Assembly (NCBI GenBank): GCA_047605445.1
Contig: JASGFP010000059.1
Span: 1-24,473 of the forward strand
Reading direction: 5' to 3'
DNA length: 24,473 bases
Source: JAJXWB01 sp047605445
GTDB taxonomy: Bacteria; Pseudomonadota; Alphaproteobacteria; Rhizobiales; Beijerinckiaceae
Under the pieces are notes generated by a model. That model made no database searches. It was not told the DNA's origin and was given only the letters and a program-made list of their open reading frames with translations. This document shows, one piece after another, positions 15,713 to 23,483 of the stretch. The first letter of the stretch is position 1, and every line of letters begins with the position of its first letter. The translations under genes were made by a program, and so were the position numbers.

Positions 15713-16543
15713 TCAGGCGTCCTTCATCTGCCGCTCGATTCCGCGCTTCATGATCTTCCAGTATTTTCCCGGCATCAGCCGTTGCAGCAAGTCGCCGCGC
15801 TTTGCGTCGGAGCCGATCAGCACGCGCGGCGCTTGTCTGTCCACGCCCTCGAGAATGATGCGCGCGGCGACCGCGGGATCGGTCGTCAGAAATGCGTTGA
15901 ACTTCTTCATCTGCTCTTCGAGATCGGGCGAATTGACGCCGGCGGGAATGCGCGCCGACAGCGCGATGCTGGTGCGGACGCCGCCTGGATGGACCACGGT
16001 GACGCCGATATTCGTCTCGTCGAGTTCATGCCGCAGCGATTCCGAAAAACCCCGCAGGCCGAACTTTGCCGCGCAATAGGCGGATTGGCCGGGCGGCGCG
16101 ACGAGACCGAACAGGCTCGAAACATTGACGATATGCGCGGTCGGGCGCGCCTTCAGCGCCGGCAGGAAGGCCTTGCACATGCGCACGGGCCCCCAGAAAT
16201 TTATATTCATCAGCCATTCGAAATCGTCGAGGCCGATCTGCTCGAACGTGCCCGCAAGCGCGACGCCGGCGTTGTTGACGACCAGATCGACCTTGCCGTG
16301 CCGCTCCACGACCACATCGGGCAGCGCCGCGATCGCCGCGGCGTCCGCCATGTCGAACATATGCTCGCTGACGTCGGCGCCGGCGGCGCGGCAGGCTTCG
16401 CAGGTCTTGGACAGCGATTCCGGATTGCGGTCGGTCAGCGCGAGCCGCGCGCCCCGGCCCGCCAGATCGAGCGCCAGCGCCCGGCCGAGACCGCCGCCCG
16501 CGCCCGTCACCACCGCAACCGCGTCCTTGAACGGAAATGCCAT
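15713..16543 (-). CDS. SDR-family NAD(P)-dependent oxidoreductase
   Basis: 276-residue SDR with TGAGGGLGRA (13-22), acidic LTDRN at the end of strand 2, NNAGVA, IVNVSSLFG and Y-x3-K as YCAAK; after it HPGGVRTSI. The extended C-terminus (about 220-276, DPAVAARIILEGVDRQAPRVLIGSDAKRGD then a basic tail KYWKIMKRGIERQMKDA) is found in a membrane-associated SDR subgroup often paired with esterases or monooxygenases. It lacks the FabG-type ending, so fatty-acid synthesis is unlikely. The ATG at 16543-16541 follows GCGAGGCGCGGC. It is the first gene of a two-gene unit with the HSL esterase, with stop and start 1 nt apart, and is divergent from the aldolase gene. Substrate unknown. Confidence 0.9.
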   Translation of the reverse strand: MAFPFKDAVAVVTGAGGGLGRALALDLAGRGARLALTDRNPESLSKTCEACRAAGADVSEHMFDMADAAAIAALPDVVVERHGKVDLVVNNAGVALAGTFEQIGLDDFEWLMNINFWGPVRMCKAFLPALKARPTAHIVNVSSLFGLVAPPGQSAYCAAKFGLRGFSESLRHELDETNIGVTVVHPGGVRTSIALSARIPAGVNSPDLEEQMKKFNAFLTTDPAVAARIILEGVDRQAPRVLIGSDAKRGDLLQRLMPGKYWKIMKRGIERQMKDA

Positions 16544-16564
16544 GCCGCGCCTCGCTTGTCTGAA

Positions 16565-16610
16565 GGCGCATGGTTAGCCGCCGCCTCTGGGCGGCGCAAC
16601 CCAATGCGCC
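16565..16610. repeat. Nested inverted repeat in divergent SDR / aldolase spacer
   Basis: Outer arms GGCGCAT (16565-16571) and ATGCGCC (16604-16610); inner stem CGCCGCC (16579-16585) and GGCGGCG (16590-16596) around TCTG. It lies between two divergent starts, so it could be an operator or a leader hairpin. No T-run follows. Confidence 0.35.
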
Positions 16611-16686
16611 GGTCTGCCATGCCGGCGCCCGGCTTGCGGGCGCGGGCGGCTTTATGGTCCAATCCGCGCCTTTCGGAGAGAGCGCC

Positions 16687-17457
16687 TTGGACCTGCCGCG
16701 CAATTCCTTCAAGCACGCCATCAACGCTGGCCGGCAGCAGATCGGTCTGTGGTGTTCGCTCGCCAGCCACGTCTCCGTCGAGATCGTCGCCGGCTCCGGC
16801 TACGACTGGCTTCTGCTCGACACCGAACATTCGCCCAACGAAATCCCGCAGGTGCTGAGCCAGTTGCAAGCCGTGATGGAAAACGCTGTCCATCCGATCG
16901 TTCGCCCCGCATGGAACGACATGGTGCTGATCAAGCGCTTTCTCGACATGGGCGTGCAGACGCTGCTGCTGCCGGTGGTCAACACGGCGGAGGAAGCTGC
17001 CGCGGCCGTCGCCGCCACGCGCTATCCGCCGCGCGGCGTCCGCGGTTTCTCGGGCTCGTCGCGTTCCTCGCGCTTCGGCCGCGTCACGGATTATCACACG
17101 CGCTGCGAGGACGAGATTTGCGTTCTTGTGCAGGTCGAGACGCAGAAGGGCCTCGACAATCTCGACGCCATCGTCGCGACGGAAGGCGTCGACGGCGTAT
17201 TCATCGGCCCCGGCGATCTCTCCGCCGCGATCGGCTATGTCGGCGACCAGAACAATCCGGCCGTCGTGGAAAAAATCGTCGACATGATCGGCCGCATCCG
17301 CAAGGGCGGCAAGGCAGCCGGCATTCTCACGCCTGACGAGGGCCTCGCGCGGCGCTATATGGAAGCGGGCACGACATTCACCGCCGTCGGCTCCGATCTC
17401 GGCCTGCTCGCGCGCCAGTCGGAAGCGCTCGCGCGGCGGTTCAAGAGCGGGATTTGA
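16687..17457 (+). CDS. HpcH/HpaI-type class II aldolase
   Basis: 256 residues, the usual family length. Active-site residues line up with E. coli HpaI: DTEHSPNE with H48, R73 (IVRPAWND), metal ligands E151 (VQVETQKGLDN) and D177 (IGPGDLSAAIG), and the substrate loop RYPPRGVRGFSGSSR. The enzyme is a divalent-metal-dependent, reversible aldolase that splits 4-hydroxy-2-oxo acids to pyruvate plus an aldehyde (4-hydroxy-2-oxoheptanedioate or 2-dehydro-3-deoxyglucarate type). A TTG start at 16687 is chosen: GGAG lies 8 nt upstream and the resulting MDLPRNSFKHAI matches the normal family N-terminus. The upstream ATGs (16570, 16654) would add atypical residues and overlap the promoter region. Its stop overlaps the next ATG (TGATG), so it is translationally coupled to the flavin dehydrogenase. 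Confidence 0.92.
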   Translation: MDLPRNSFKHAINAGRQQIGLWCSLASHVSVEIVAGSGYDWLLLDTEHSPNEIPQVLSQLQAVMENAVHPIVRPAWNDMVLIKRFLDMGVQTLLLPVVNTAEEAAAAVAATRYPPRGVRGFSGSSRSSRFGRVTDYHTRCEDEICVLVQVETQKGLDNLDAIVATEGVDGVFIGPGDLSAAIGYVGDQNNPAVVEKIVDMIGRIRKGGKAAGILTPDEGLARRYMEAGTTFTAVGSDLGLLARQSEALARRFKSGI

Positions 17458-18887
17458 TGTTGAACGCCCATCAGGAATTTCCGCGCGATGAAGCGCTGGC
17501 CGACATCGCCGCCATCGTCGGCGCGGCCAATGTCGTCACCGACGCCTTCGCCATGCAGCCCTATCTCGTCGAGGAGCGCGGCCTCTATCGCGGCGCGGCG
17601 CGCGCGATCGTCAAGCCGGGCTCGGTCGATGAAGTCTCGCGCATTCTCGCGCTCTGCAATGCGCGCGGCGTCAAGATCGTGCCGCAGGGCGGCAACACGG
17701 GCCTCGTTGGCGGACAGGTGCCGTCGATGGCGGGCGACGAAATCGTGCTGTCGCTGCGCCGCCTCGACCAGGTGCGCGAGATCGACGCGACCGCCAACAC
17801 GCTGACCGTCGATGCTGGCATTACCCTGCAGAACGCTCAGGCCGCCGCCGATGCGGTCGACCGCCTGTTTCCGCTATCGCTGCCGTCTGAAGGCTCCTGC
17901 ACCATCGGCGGCAATCTCTCGACAAACGCGGGCGGCGTCGCCGCGGTCGCCTACGGGGTCGCGCGCGATCTAGTCATGGGGATCGAGGTCGTTCTCGCCG
18001 ACGGACGCATCATGTCCGATCTCAGCAAGGTGAAGAAGAACAACACCGGCTACGATCTCAAAAACCTCTTCATCGGCGCCGAAGGCACGCTGGGGATCAT
18101 TACCGGCGCAGTGCTGAAACTGTTTCCGAGGCCCCGCGCCCGCGCCACCGGCTTCGTCGGCCTCGCCTCGCCGCAAGCAGCCCTCGGCCTGCTCGACATC
18201 GCGCTGTCGCGCGCGGGCGGCGACGTGAAGAGCTTCGAGCTCGTGCCGCGCATCGGCATCGATTTCGTGCTGCGGCATGGCGCCGACACGCGCGATCCCT
18301 TGGCCGAGAAACATGCCTGGTATGTGCTGATCGAACTCGCTTCGCAGACGGACGCGGCGCTTGAGGAAACACTCGAAAACCTTCTAGGCGAAGCCATCGA
18401 GAAGGAGCTGGTCGAAGACGCCGCTATCGCGACCTCGCTCGTCCAGCGCAACGACTTCTGGCGCCTGCGCGAATTGTTGTCCGAAGTGCAGAAGCACGAA
18501 GGCGGCTCGATCAAGCACGACGTCTCCGTGCCGATCTCCGCCGTGCCGGCCTTCCTCGCAGACGTCGATCGCGACGTGCCGGCCGCCGTGCCCGGCGCGC
18601 GCATGGTCGCTTTCGGGCATCTGGGCGACGGCAATATCCATTGCAACATTTCCCAGCCCGTCGGCGGCGACAAGGCCGCCTTCATGGCGCGCTGGGATGA
18701 GGTCCACCGCATCGTCCACGGCCTCGTGCGCAAATATGCGGGCTCGATCTCGGCCGAGCACGGCATCGGTGTGCAGAAGCGCGACGAGCTTCCGCATGTG
18801 AAGAATCCTGTCGCGATGGAGCTGATGCGCACGATAAAGACGGCGTTCGATCCGAACGGGATTCTCAATCCGGGGAAGGTGCTGTGA
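17457..18887 (+). CDS. FAD-binding D-2-hydroxyacid dehydrogenase (D-2-hydroxyglutarate dehydrogenase / GlcD family)
   Basis: 476 residues of the vanillyl-alcohol-oxidase/PCMH flavoprotein fold. The FAD domain has PQGGNTGLVGG (77-87), GSCTIGGNLSTNAGG (146-160) and GYDLKNLFIGAEGTLGIIT (198-216). The C-terminal cap has the metal-site motif GHLGDGNIHCN (387-397) and EHGIG (434-438), and the end DPNGILNPGKVL is typical. Family members oxidise D-2-hydroxyglutarate, D-lactate or glycolate and deliver electrons to ETF or quinone. The ATG at 17457 shares its A with the aldolase stop. Coupling to an aldolase that makes or breaks 2-oxo acids suggests it oxidises a D-2-hydroxy acid to the matching 2-oxo acid for cleavage (inference). 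Confidence 0.92.
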   Translation: MLNAHQEFPRDEALADIAAIVGAANVVTDAFAMQPYLVEERGLYRGAARAIVKPGSVDEVSRILALCNARGVKIVPQGGNTGLVGGQVPSMAGDEIVLSLRRLDQVREIDATANTLTVDAGITLQNAQAAADAVDRLFPLSLPSEGSCTIGGNLSTNAGGVAAVAYGVARDLVMGIEVVLADGRIMSDLSKVKKNNTGYDLKNLFIGAEGTLGIITGAVLKLFPRPRARATGFVGLASPQAALGLLDIALSRAGGDVKSFELVPRIGIDFVLRHGADTRDPLAEKHAWYVLIELASQTDAALEETLENLLGEAIEKELVEDAAIATSLVQRNDFWRLRELLSEVQKHEGGSIKHDVSVPISAVPAFLADVDRDVPAAVPGARMVAFGHLGDGNIHCNISQPVGGDKAAFMARWDEVHRIVHGLVRKYAGSISAEHGIGVQKRDELPHVKNPVAMELMRTIKTAFDPNGILNPGKVL

Positions 18888-18898
18888 GCGTCGCGACC

Positions 18899-18985
18899 CC
18901 CTCTCCGGCTCCGCGGGAGAGGGAGGAGATGCATCGCGCCATCAATATTATTGATCAAGAGAGGCTGCCGTCTCCTCTCCCGCGG
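18899..18985. repeat. GC-rich inverted repeat enclosing an AT-rich palindrome
   Basis: CCCTCTCC (18899-18906) pairs with GGAGAGGG (18916-18923). The run CCGCGGGAGAGG..GAGGAGA (18911-18929) also pairs with TCTCCTCTCCCGCGG (18971-18985). It is a dispersed-type element between the flavin dehydrogenase and the second crotonase gene. Confidence 0.6.
18941..18955. promoter_or_regulatory. AT-rich perfect palindrome upstream of crotonase
   Basis: ATCAATA-T-TATTGAT, 7-bp arms, directly followed by the overlapping palindrome TTGATCAA (18951-18958). It stands out in very GC-rich DNA, 100 nt before the crotonase start at 19055. It forms the loop of the surrounding GC-rich inverted repeat, so it may be only the variable centre of that element. 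Confidence 0.3.
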
Positions 18986-19054
18986 AGCGGGCGAGGGTGA
19001 GGGAGGGAGCCTGCGGGCTCCGAGAGATTTCCAGAACATCACGGGAGTGAAAGA

Positions 19055-19864
19055 ATGAAAGACCGCGTTTCCATCGAGCTGAAGGACGGCGTCGCCGACG
19101 TGAAGCTCATCCGCGCCGACAAGATGAATGCGCTGGACGAAGCCATGTTCGACGGCCTCGTCGAGGCCGGCGACAAGCTCATGAACATGAAGGGCCTGCG
19201 CGCCGTCGTTCTGTCGGGCGAGGGCCGCGCCTTCTGCGCCGGTCTCGACATGGGCCGCTTCGAGGCGATGAAGACGCAAGGTTCTGCGCTTGCCGGAATG
19301 CGCGATCTGCGCGCCCGATCGCACGGTCCCGCCAACAAGCCGCAATGGGCGGCGTGGGTGTGGCGCGAACTGCCCGTGCCCGTCATCGCGGCCGTGCACG
19401 GCGTCGCGCTCGGCGGCGGCTTCCAGCTCGCGCTCGGCGCCGACATGCGCTACGCGACGCCGGACTGCAAAATGTCGATCCTCGAAATCCGCTGGGGCCT
19501 CGTGCCCGATGTCGCCGGCACGCAGATCATGCGCCATCTGGCGCGCGAGGACGTGGTGCGCGAACTCACCTACACCGGCCGCATTTTTACGGGCGAGGAG
19601 GCGTTCGGCTACGGCTTTGTAACCCGTGTGACCGCCGATCCCTACGCCGCGGCGATGGAGACGGCGCGCGAGATCGCCGGCAAGAACCCCCACGCCGTCC
19701 GCGCCGCCAAGCGCCTGCTCAATCTGGCGGTTACGACCGACGTCGAGACGGGGCTGACGGCCGAATCCGTCGAGCAGTTCGCACTGATCGGCAGCCCCAA
19801 CCAGATCGAGGCGGTCAAGGCGCAGATGGAAAAGCGCGCCCCGAACTTCGCCGAGGCGTCATAG
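19055..19864 (+). CDS. Crotonase-family protein with dienoyl-CoA isomerase-like active site
   Basis: 269-residue enoyl-CoA hydratase/isomerase superfamily member. Oxyanion segments are AFCAGLDMGRF (59-69) and GVALGGGFQLALGADMRYA (116-134). The Glu144 position of rat hydratase is Q124 here, but the second acid is kept (E144 in SILEIRWGLVPD), and D152 falls where delta3,5-delta2,4-dienoyl-CoA isomerase has its essential Asp204. E144/D152 thus match the isomerase pair E196/D204. It likely shifts double bonds in an enoyl- or dienoyl-CoA rather than hydrating it (inference from residues). GGGAG lies just before the ATG at 19055. It follows the aldolase/dehydrogenase pair across a repeat element and precedes the nucleotide-sugar genes. 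Confidence 0.88.
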   Translation: MKDRVSIELKDGVADVKLIRADKMNALDEAMFDGLVEAGDKLMNMKGLRAVVLSGEGRAFCAGLDMGRFEAMKTQGSALAGMRDLRARSHGPANKPQWAAWVWRELPVPVIAAVHGVALGGGFQLALGADMRYATPDCKMSILEIRWGLVPDVAGTQIMRHLAREDVVRELTYTGRIFTGEEAFGYGFVTRVTADPYAAAMETAREIAGKNPHAVRAAKRLLNLAVTTDVETGLTAESVEQFALIGSPNQIEAVKAQMEKRAPNFAEAS

Positions 19865-19882
19865 GCAGCCGGGAGTCCGTTT

Positions 19883-19905
19883 CCCTCCCCCTTGTGGGGG
19901 AGGGG
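19883..19905. repeat. Second copy of the C-run/G-run hairpin
   Basis: A self-complementary run of C/T then G/A around TTGTG. Its first 22 nt are identical to 10565-10586, a direct sign of a dispersed element. It lies 19 nt after the crotonase stop and may serve as its terminator. Confidence 0.65.
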
Positions 19906-19968
19906 AGACGGCGCGCCTCCCCCAAAACTTGCCTACCCGACGCCGCTTTTGCTATTGCGGCGCATCTT

Positions 19969-19992
19969 CCGGCCGCCCCTTCCGGCGGCCGG
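19969..19992. other. GC-rich hairpin in the gmd leader region
   Basis: CCGGCCGCC (19969-19977) pairs perfectly with GGCGGCCGG (19984-19992) around a 6-nt loop, 69 nt before gmd. No T-run follows. It could be a late terminator for the catabolic unit or an mRNA leader structure for the polysaccharide unit. Confidence 0.4.
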
Positions 19993-20060
19993 ACCTGTTC
20001 GCCGTGCGCCCCTGCCGCGCGGCCATTCGCGGGCCAGGGCCCCGTCTCGAAGGATTTTTC

Positions 20061-21047
20061 ATGGCCAAGCGCGCGCTCCTGACCGGCATCACGGGCCAGG
20101 ATGGGGCTTATCTCTCGCAATTTCTGCTGTCCAAGGGCTACGAGGTCTTCGGCGTCATCCGCCGCTCCTCGCACCGCGGCGTCGAGGATCATCGCCTGCG
20201 CTGGCTGGGCGTCGCCGACAAGGTGACCCTGCTGGACGGCGACATGGACGACGTGTCGAGCCTGGTGCGCATCGTCAAGGAGACCAAGCCGCAGGAAATC
20301 TACAATCTCGCCGCCCAGTCCTTCGTCGCCTCCTCGTGGCGCCAGCCGATCCATACCGCCAACATCACCGCGACCGGCGTGACCAACATGCTGGAAGCCA
20401 TGCGCTCGGAAGCCCCGGACGCGCGCTTCTACCAGGCCTCGTCGTCGGAAATGTTCGGCCTCATCCAGCAGGAGCGCCAGAGCGAGCAGACGCCCTTCTA
20501 TCCGCGTTCGCCCTACGCGGTCGCCAAGCTCTACGGCCACTGGATCACGGTGAACTATCGCGAGAGCTTCGGCTTCCACGCTTCGTCCGGCATTCTCTTC
20601 AATCACGAAAGCCCGCTGCGCGGCATCGAATTCGTCACCCGCAAGGTGACCGACGGCGTCGCGCGCATAAAGCTCGGCAAGGCGAAGGAACTCCGCCTCG
20701 GCAATATCGACGCCAAGCGCGACTGGGGCCATGCGCGCGACTATGTGCAGGCCATGTGGTTGATGCTGCAGCAGGACAAGCCCGACGATTATGTCGTGGC
20801 GACGGGCGTGACCACCACCGTGCGCGACATGTGCCGCATCGCGTTCGAATATGTCGGCATGGACATGGACAAGCATGTCGTGATCGACCCGGCCTTCTAT
20901 CGCCCGGCGGAAGTCGACGTGCTGCTTGGCAATCCCGACAAGGCGAAAGCCAGGCTCGGCTGGCAGGCGACGACCACGCTCGATCAGATGATCAAGGAAA
21001 TGGTCGACGCCGATCTCGAGCGCGTCAAGAATTCCGAAACGCTCTGA
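20061..21047 (+). CDS. gmd: GDP-mannose 4,6-dehydratase
   Basis: 328-residue extended SDR that converts GDP-D-mannose to GDP-4-dehydro-6-deoxy-D-mannose. The NAD(P)-binding motif is G9-x2-G12-x2-G15 (LTGITGQDGAYL), the catalytic region is SSSEMFG (127-133) and the pair is Y152-x3-K156 (SPYAVAKLYGHW). Family-specific motifs are IYNLAAQSFVASSW, ILFNHESP-RG (here HESPLRG, with Leu where Arg is usual), LGNIDAKRDWGHARDYV and FYRPAEVDVLLGNPDKAKARLGW. The length fits the short bacterial form. AAGGA lies 7 nt before the ATG at 20061. It is the first gene of a polysaccharide unit with the reductase 11 nt downstream. Confidence 0.96.
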   Translation: MAKRALLTGITGQDGAYLSQFLLSKGYEVFGVIRRSSHRGVEDHRLRWLGVADKVTLLDGDMDDVSSLVRIVKETKPQEIYNLAAQSFVASSWRQPIHTANITATGVTNMLEAMRSEAPDARFYQASSSEMFGLIQQERQSEQTPFYPRSPYAVAKLYGHWITVNYRESFGFHASSGILFNHESPLRGIEFVTRKVTDGVARIKLGKAKELRLGNIDAKRDWGHARDYVQAMWLMLQQDKPDDYVVATGVTTTVRDMCRIAFEYVGMDMDKHVVIDPAFYRPAEVDVLLGNPDKAKARLGWQATTTLDQMIKEMVDADLERVKNSETL

Positions 21048-21058
21048 ACCGGACCGCG

Positions 21059-22021
21059 ATGTCGCTTCGCTACCAGCGCATTCTGTTGACCGGCGGCACG
21101 GGTTTCGTCGGCGGCTGGTTCGCGCCGGCGATTGCGCGCTGCTGGCCCGACGCCGAGCGGCTGCTGCTGCGCCGTCCCGGCGAAATGGTTCAGCGCGACG
21201 GCTGGCGGGCGCTGGACGCGGAAGTGACCGACAGCGCCGCCATCGGGGCGATCGTGGCGGATCTGAAACCCGATCTCGTCCTGCATCTGGCGGCGCAGGC
21301 GGCGATCGGCGCGAGCGCGGAACTCGCCGAAGCGACATGGCGCGTGAATTTCGGCGGCACGCTGGAATTGGCGCATGCCTGCCAGCGCGCCTGCCCGGAC
21401 ACGACCTTCTTTTTCGTATCTTCCTCCGAAGTCTACGGCTGGAGTTTTCGCGACGGGATCGTGAGCGAGGACACGCCGCTGCGTCCGACCAACGCCTACG
21501 CCCGCGCGAAGGCCGCCGCCGAATCCATGCTTCCCGACGTTCTGCCGCAGGCGCGTCTCATCGTCGCGCGGCCCTTCAACCACACCGGGCCGGGTCAGGA
21601 CGTGCGCTTCGTCCTGCCGTCCGCCGCCAAGCAGATAGCCGACATAGAGGCAGGCCGCATTCCGCCGCGTCTCGAACTCGGCAATCTTGACGCCAGCCGC
21701 GATTTTCTCGATGTGCGCGACGTCTGCGCCGCCTATGTCGCGATGCTGCAGACGCCCGCAGCAGCAGGCGAGCGCCATGTCTACAACGTAGCCTCCGGCG
21801 GCTCGTGGCGCATCGGCGATCTCATCGAAAAATTCCGCGCCCACGCGCGCGCGCCATTCGAGATCGTGATCGACCCGAAGCGTCTGCGCCCCAGCGACGT
21901 GCCGATGGCCGCCGGCTCCGCGCAGCGGCTCGAACAGGCGACCGGCTGGAAGCCGACCATCGGCGTTGACGCTATCCTCGAAGACCTGCTCGCGCATTGG
22001 CGCGCGGCGGGCGCGACTTGA
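21059..22021 (+). CDS. rmd: GDP-6-deoxy-D-mannose reductase (GDP-D-rhamnose synthase)
   Basis: 320-residue extended SDR. It has GGTGFVG (12-18), HLAAQAAIGAS, SSSEVYG (121-127), Y147-x3-K151 (YARAK), and the Rmd-type stretch RPFNHTGPGQ followed by PSAAKQIADIEAG and LGNLDASRDFLDVRDV. It reduces the Gmd product at C4 with NAD(P)H to give GDP-D-rhamnose. GDP-L-fucose synthase is less likely, because the Fcl epimerase Cys/His region is not evident and the motifs fit Rmd. The ATG at 21059 begins 11 nt after the gmd stop. A nonspecific NAD-dependent epimerase is the alternative, but adjacency to gmd argues for Rmd. Confidence 0.85.
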   Translation: MSLRYQRILLTGGTGFVGGWFAPAIARCWPDAERLLLRRPGEMVQRDGWRALDAEVTDSAAIGAIVADLKPDLVLHLAAQAAIGASAELAEATWRVNFGGTLELAHACQRACPDTTFFFVSSSEVYGWSFRDGIVSEDTPLRPTNAYARAKAAAESMLPDVLPQARLIVARPFNHTGPGQDVRFVLPSAAKQIADIEAGRIPPRLELGNLDASRDFLDVRDVCAAYVAMLQTPAAAGERHVYNVASGGSWRIGDLIEKFRAHARAPFEIVIDPKRLRPSDVPMAAGSAQRLEQATGWKPTIGVDAILEDLLAHWRAAGAT

Positions 22022-22031
22022 GGACGGCGCG

Positions 22032-23435
22032 ATGAGCGACGAGCCCGAGCCAATCGACGGGAAGATCGCCGATCGCATCCGCATTCTCGAATTCCAGGTA
22101 GATCAGCTCCGGCGCGAACTCGAGCGTCTCGAAAAGCGCCACGCCGAAGCGATCTACAGCGCCGCATGGCATTTCGCCGCGCCGGTGCGCGCGATCGAGC
22201 GCGCGATCCGGCGCATGTTCTCGCCCGCGGAAAAGGCGAACCTGCCGCGGTCCATCAGCATTGCGGCGCCCGCTGCGGCGGCGGAGCCGGCGCCGGCGCA
22301 AAGGCTGCTGATCGACGTCACCGCCATCGTCGCACATGACGAACGCACCGGCATTCAGCGTGTGGTGCGCGAAATCGTGCGCGCGCTCTATGCGGACCGC
22401 GATTGCAGCGTGACGCCCGTCGCCGTGCGCTTGCAGGACGGCGCGCTGTGGACCTGCGAAGCCTATGTCGCGGCGGAAACGGGACTTCCAAAAGCCGGAG
22501 ACGACGCGCGCGTGGCCATCGAGAGCGGCGACCGCCTGCTGATGCTCGATAACAGCTGGAAGGATTTCGCGGCGTTCGAACCCGTATTTGCCGACGTGCG
22601 CGCGAAGAGCGGCGCGGTCGTGTCCTGCGTCTACGATCTCATTCCGCAACTCTACAAGGGCGCGTCCGTCGGCGACGTGCCGCAGGTGCATCTGGCCTGG
22701 CTGAAGGCCGCGCTTCTCCAAAGCGACGGGATCATCGCGATCTCGAAAACGGTTGCGGAGGAGCTTTGCGCTTTCGTGGCGGCGCAGCAGCTTCCTCACC
22801 GCCCCGGCCTGAATGTCGGCTGGTTCCATTGCGGGTCCGACATTGCGCCGAAAGGCGCGGGCGAACCCGGCGCCGCGATCCGCGACGCTTTCACCGGCGC
22901 GCCCGCCTTCCTGCTCGTCGGCACGCTCGAACCGCGCAAGGGCCATGCGGTCGCGCTCGAAGCCTTCGACGCGTTGTGGCGCGGCGGGCTGGACGCGCGC
23001 CTCGTCTTCGTCGGCCGGCGCGGCTGGCACGTCGACGCAATCGTCGACGACATTATGGCGCATCCCGAATTCGGCCGCCGCCTGTTCTGGTTCGACGCGG
23101 CGGGCGACATCGATCTCGCGTTCGCCTACGACCATTGCGCCGCCGCGCTCGCGCCCTCCTATGCCGAAGGCTTCGGCCTGCCGATCGCCGAAGCCGCCTG
23201 GCGCGGCAAGCCGGCTCTGTGCAGCGACATTCCCGTCTTCCGCGAGATCGGCGGCGCGGGCGCGCTCTATTTTCCCGTCAATGACGCAGGCGCGCTCGCA
23301 ACCCTCGTGCAGGACTTTCTCGCAGGCCGCGCCGTCGCCGATCCCGCGCGCGTGGTGCGGCCGACATGGCGCGAGGCTGGCCTGCGCATTGTCGACGTCG
23401 TCGCGCGCGATCGATGGATGCGCAGGCTGCCGTGA
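22032..23435 (+). CDS. GT4-family glycosyltransferase with N-terminal coiled coil
   Basis: 467 residues. An N-terminal coiled coil (about 12-42, RIRILEFQVDQLRRELERLE) leads to a short linker and an Ala-rich hinge (75-90). Then comes a GT-B fold. The N-domain starts at LLIDVTAIVAHDERTGIQRVVREIV (92-116), a hallmark of GT4 mannosyl/rhamnosyltransferases of polysaccharide clusters. The C-domain has LLVGTLEPRKGH and the nucleotide-sugar E-x7-E motif (E379...E387 in SYAEGFGLPIAEAAW). There are no membrane segments, so it is likely cytoplasmic or membrane-associated. The ATG at 22032 is 10 nt after the rmd stop with GAGGA upstream. Directly behind gmd-rmd, GDP-D-rhamnose or GDP-D-mannose is the probable donor (inference). 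Confidence 0.9.
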   Translation: MSDEPEPIDGKIADRIRILEFQVDQLRRELERLEKRHAEAIYSAAWHFAAPVRAIERAIRRMFSPAEKANLPRSISIAAPAAAAEPAPAQRLLIDVTAIVAHDERTGIQRVVREIVRALYADRDCSVTPVAVRLQDGALWTCEAYVAAETGLPKAGDDARVAIESGDRLLMLDNSWKDFAAFEPVFADVRAKSGAVVSCVYDLIPQLYKGASVGDVPQVHLAWLKAALLQSDGIIAISKTVAEELCAFVAAQQLPHRPGLNVGWFHCGSDIAPKGAGEPGAAIRDAFTGAPAFLLVGTLEPRKGHAVALEAFDALWRGGLDARLVFVGRRGWHVDAIVDDIMAHPEFGRRLFWFDAAGDIDLAFAYDHCAAALAPSYAEGFGLPIAEAAWRGKPALCSDIPVFREIGGAGALYFPVNDAGALATLVQDFLAGRAVADPARVVRPTWREAGLRIVDVVARDRWMRRLP

Positions 23436-23483
23436 TGACATTGCGCGGCCTTTCCCCCATGCTCGCCTGATCGTGGAGGCGAC

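Noticed and set aside
19892..21058. N-terminal extension of the rmd frame through the whole of gmd
   Set aside because: The upstream part is out of frame with gmd and shows no homology-like motifs. The true start at 21059 follows the gmd stop and begins directly with the Rossmann strand.
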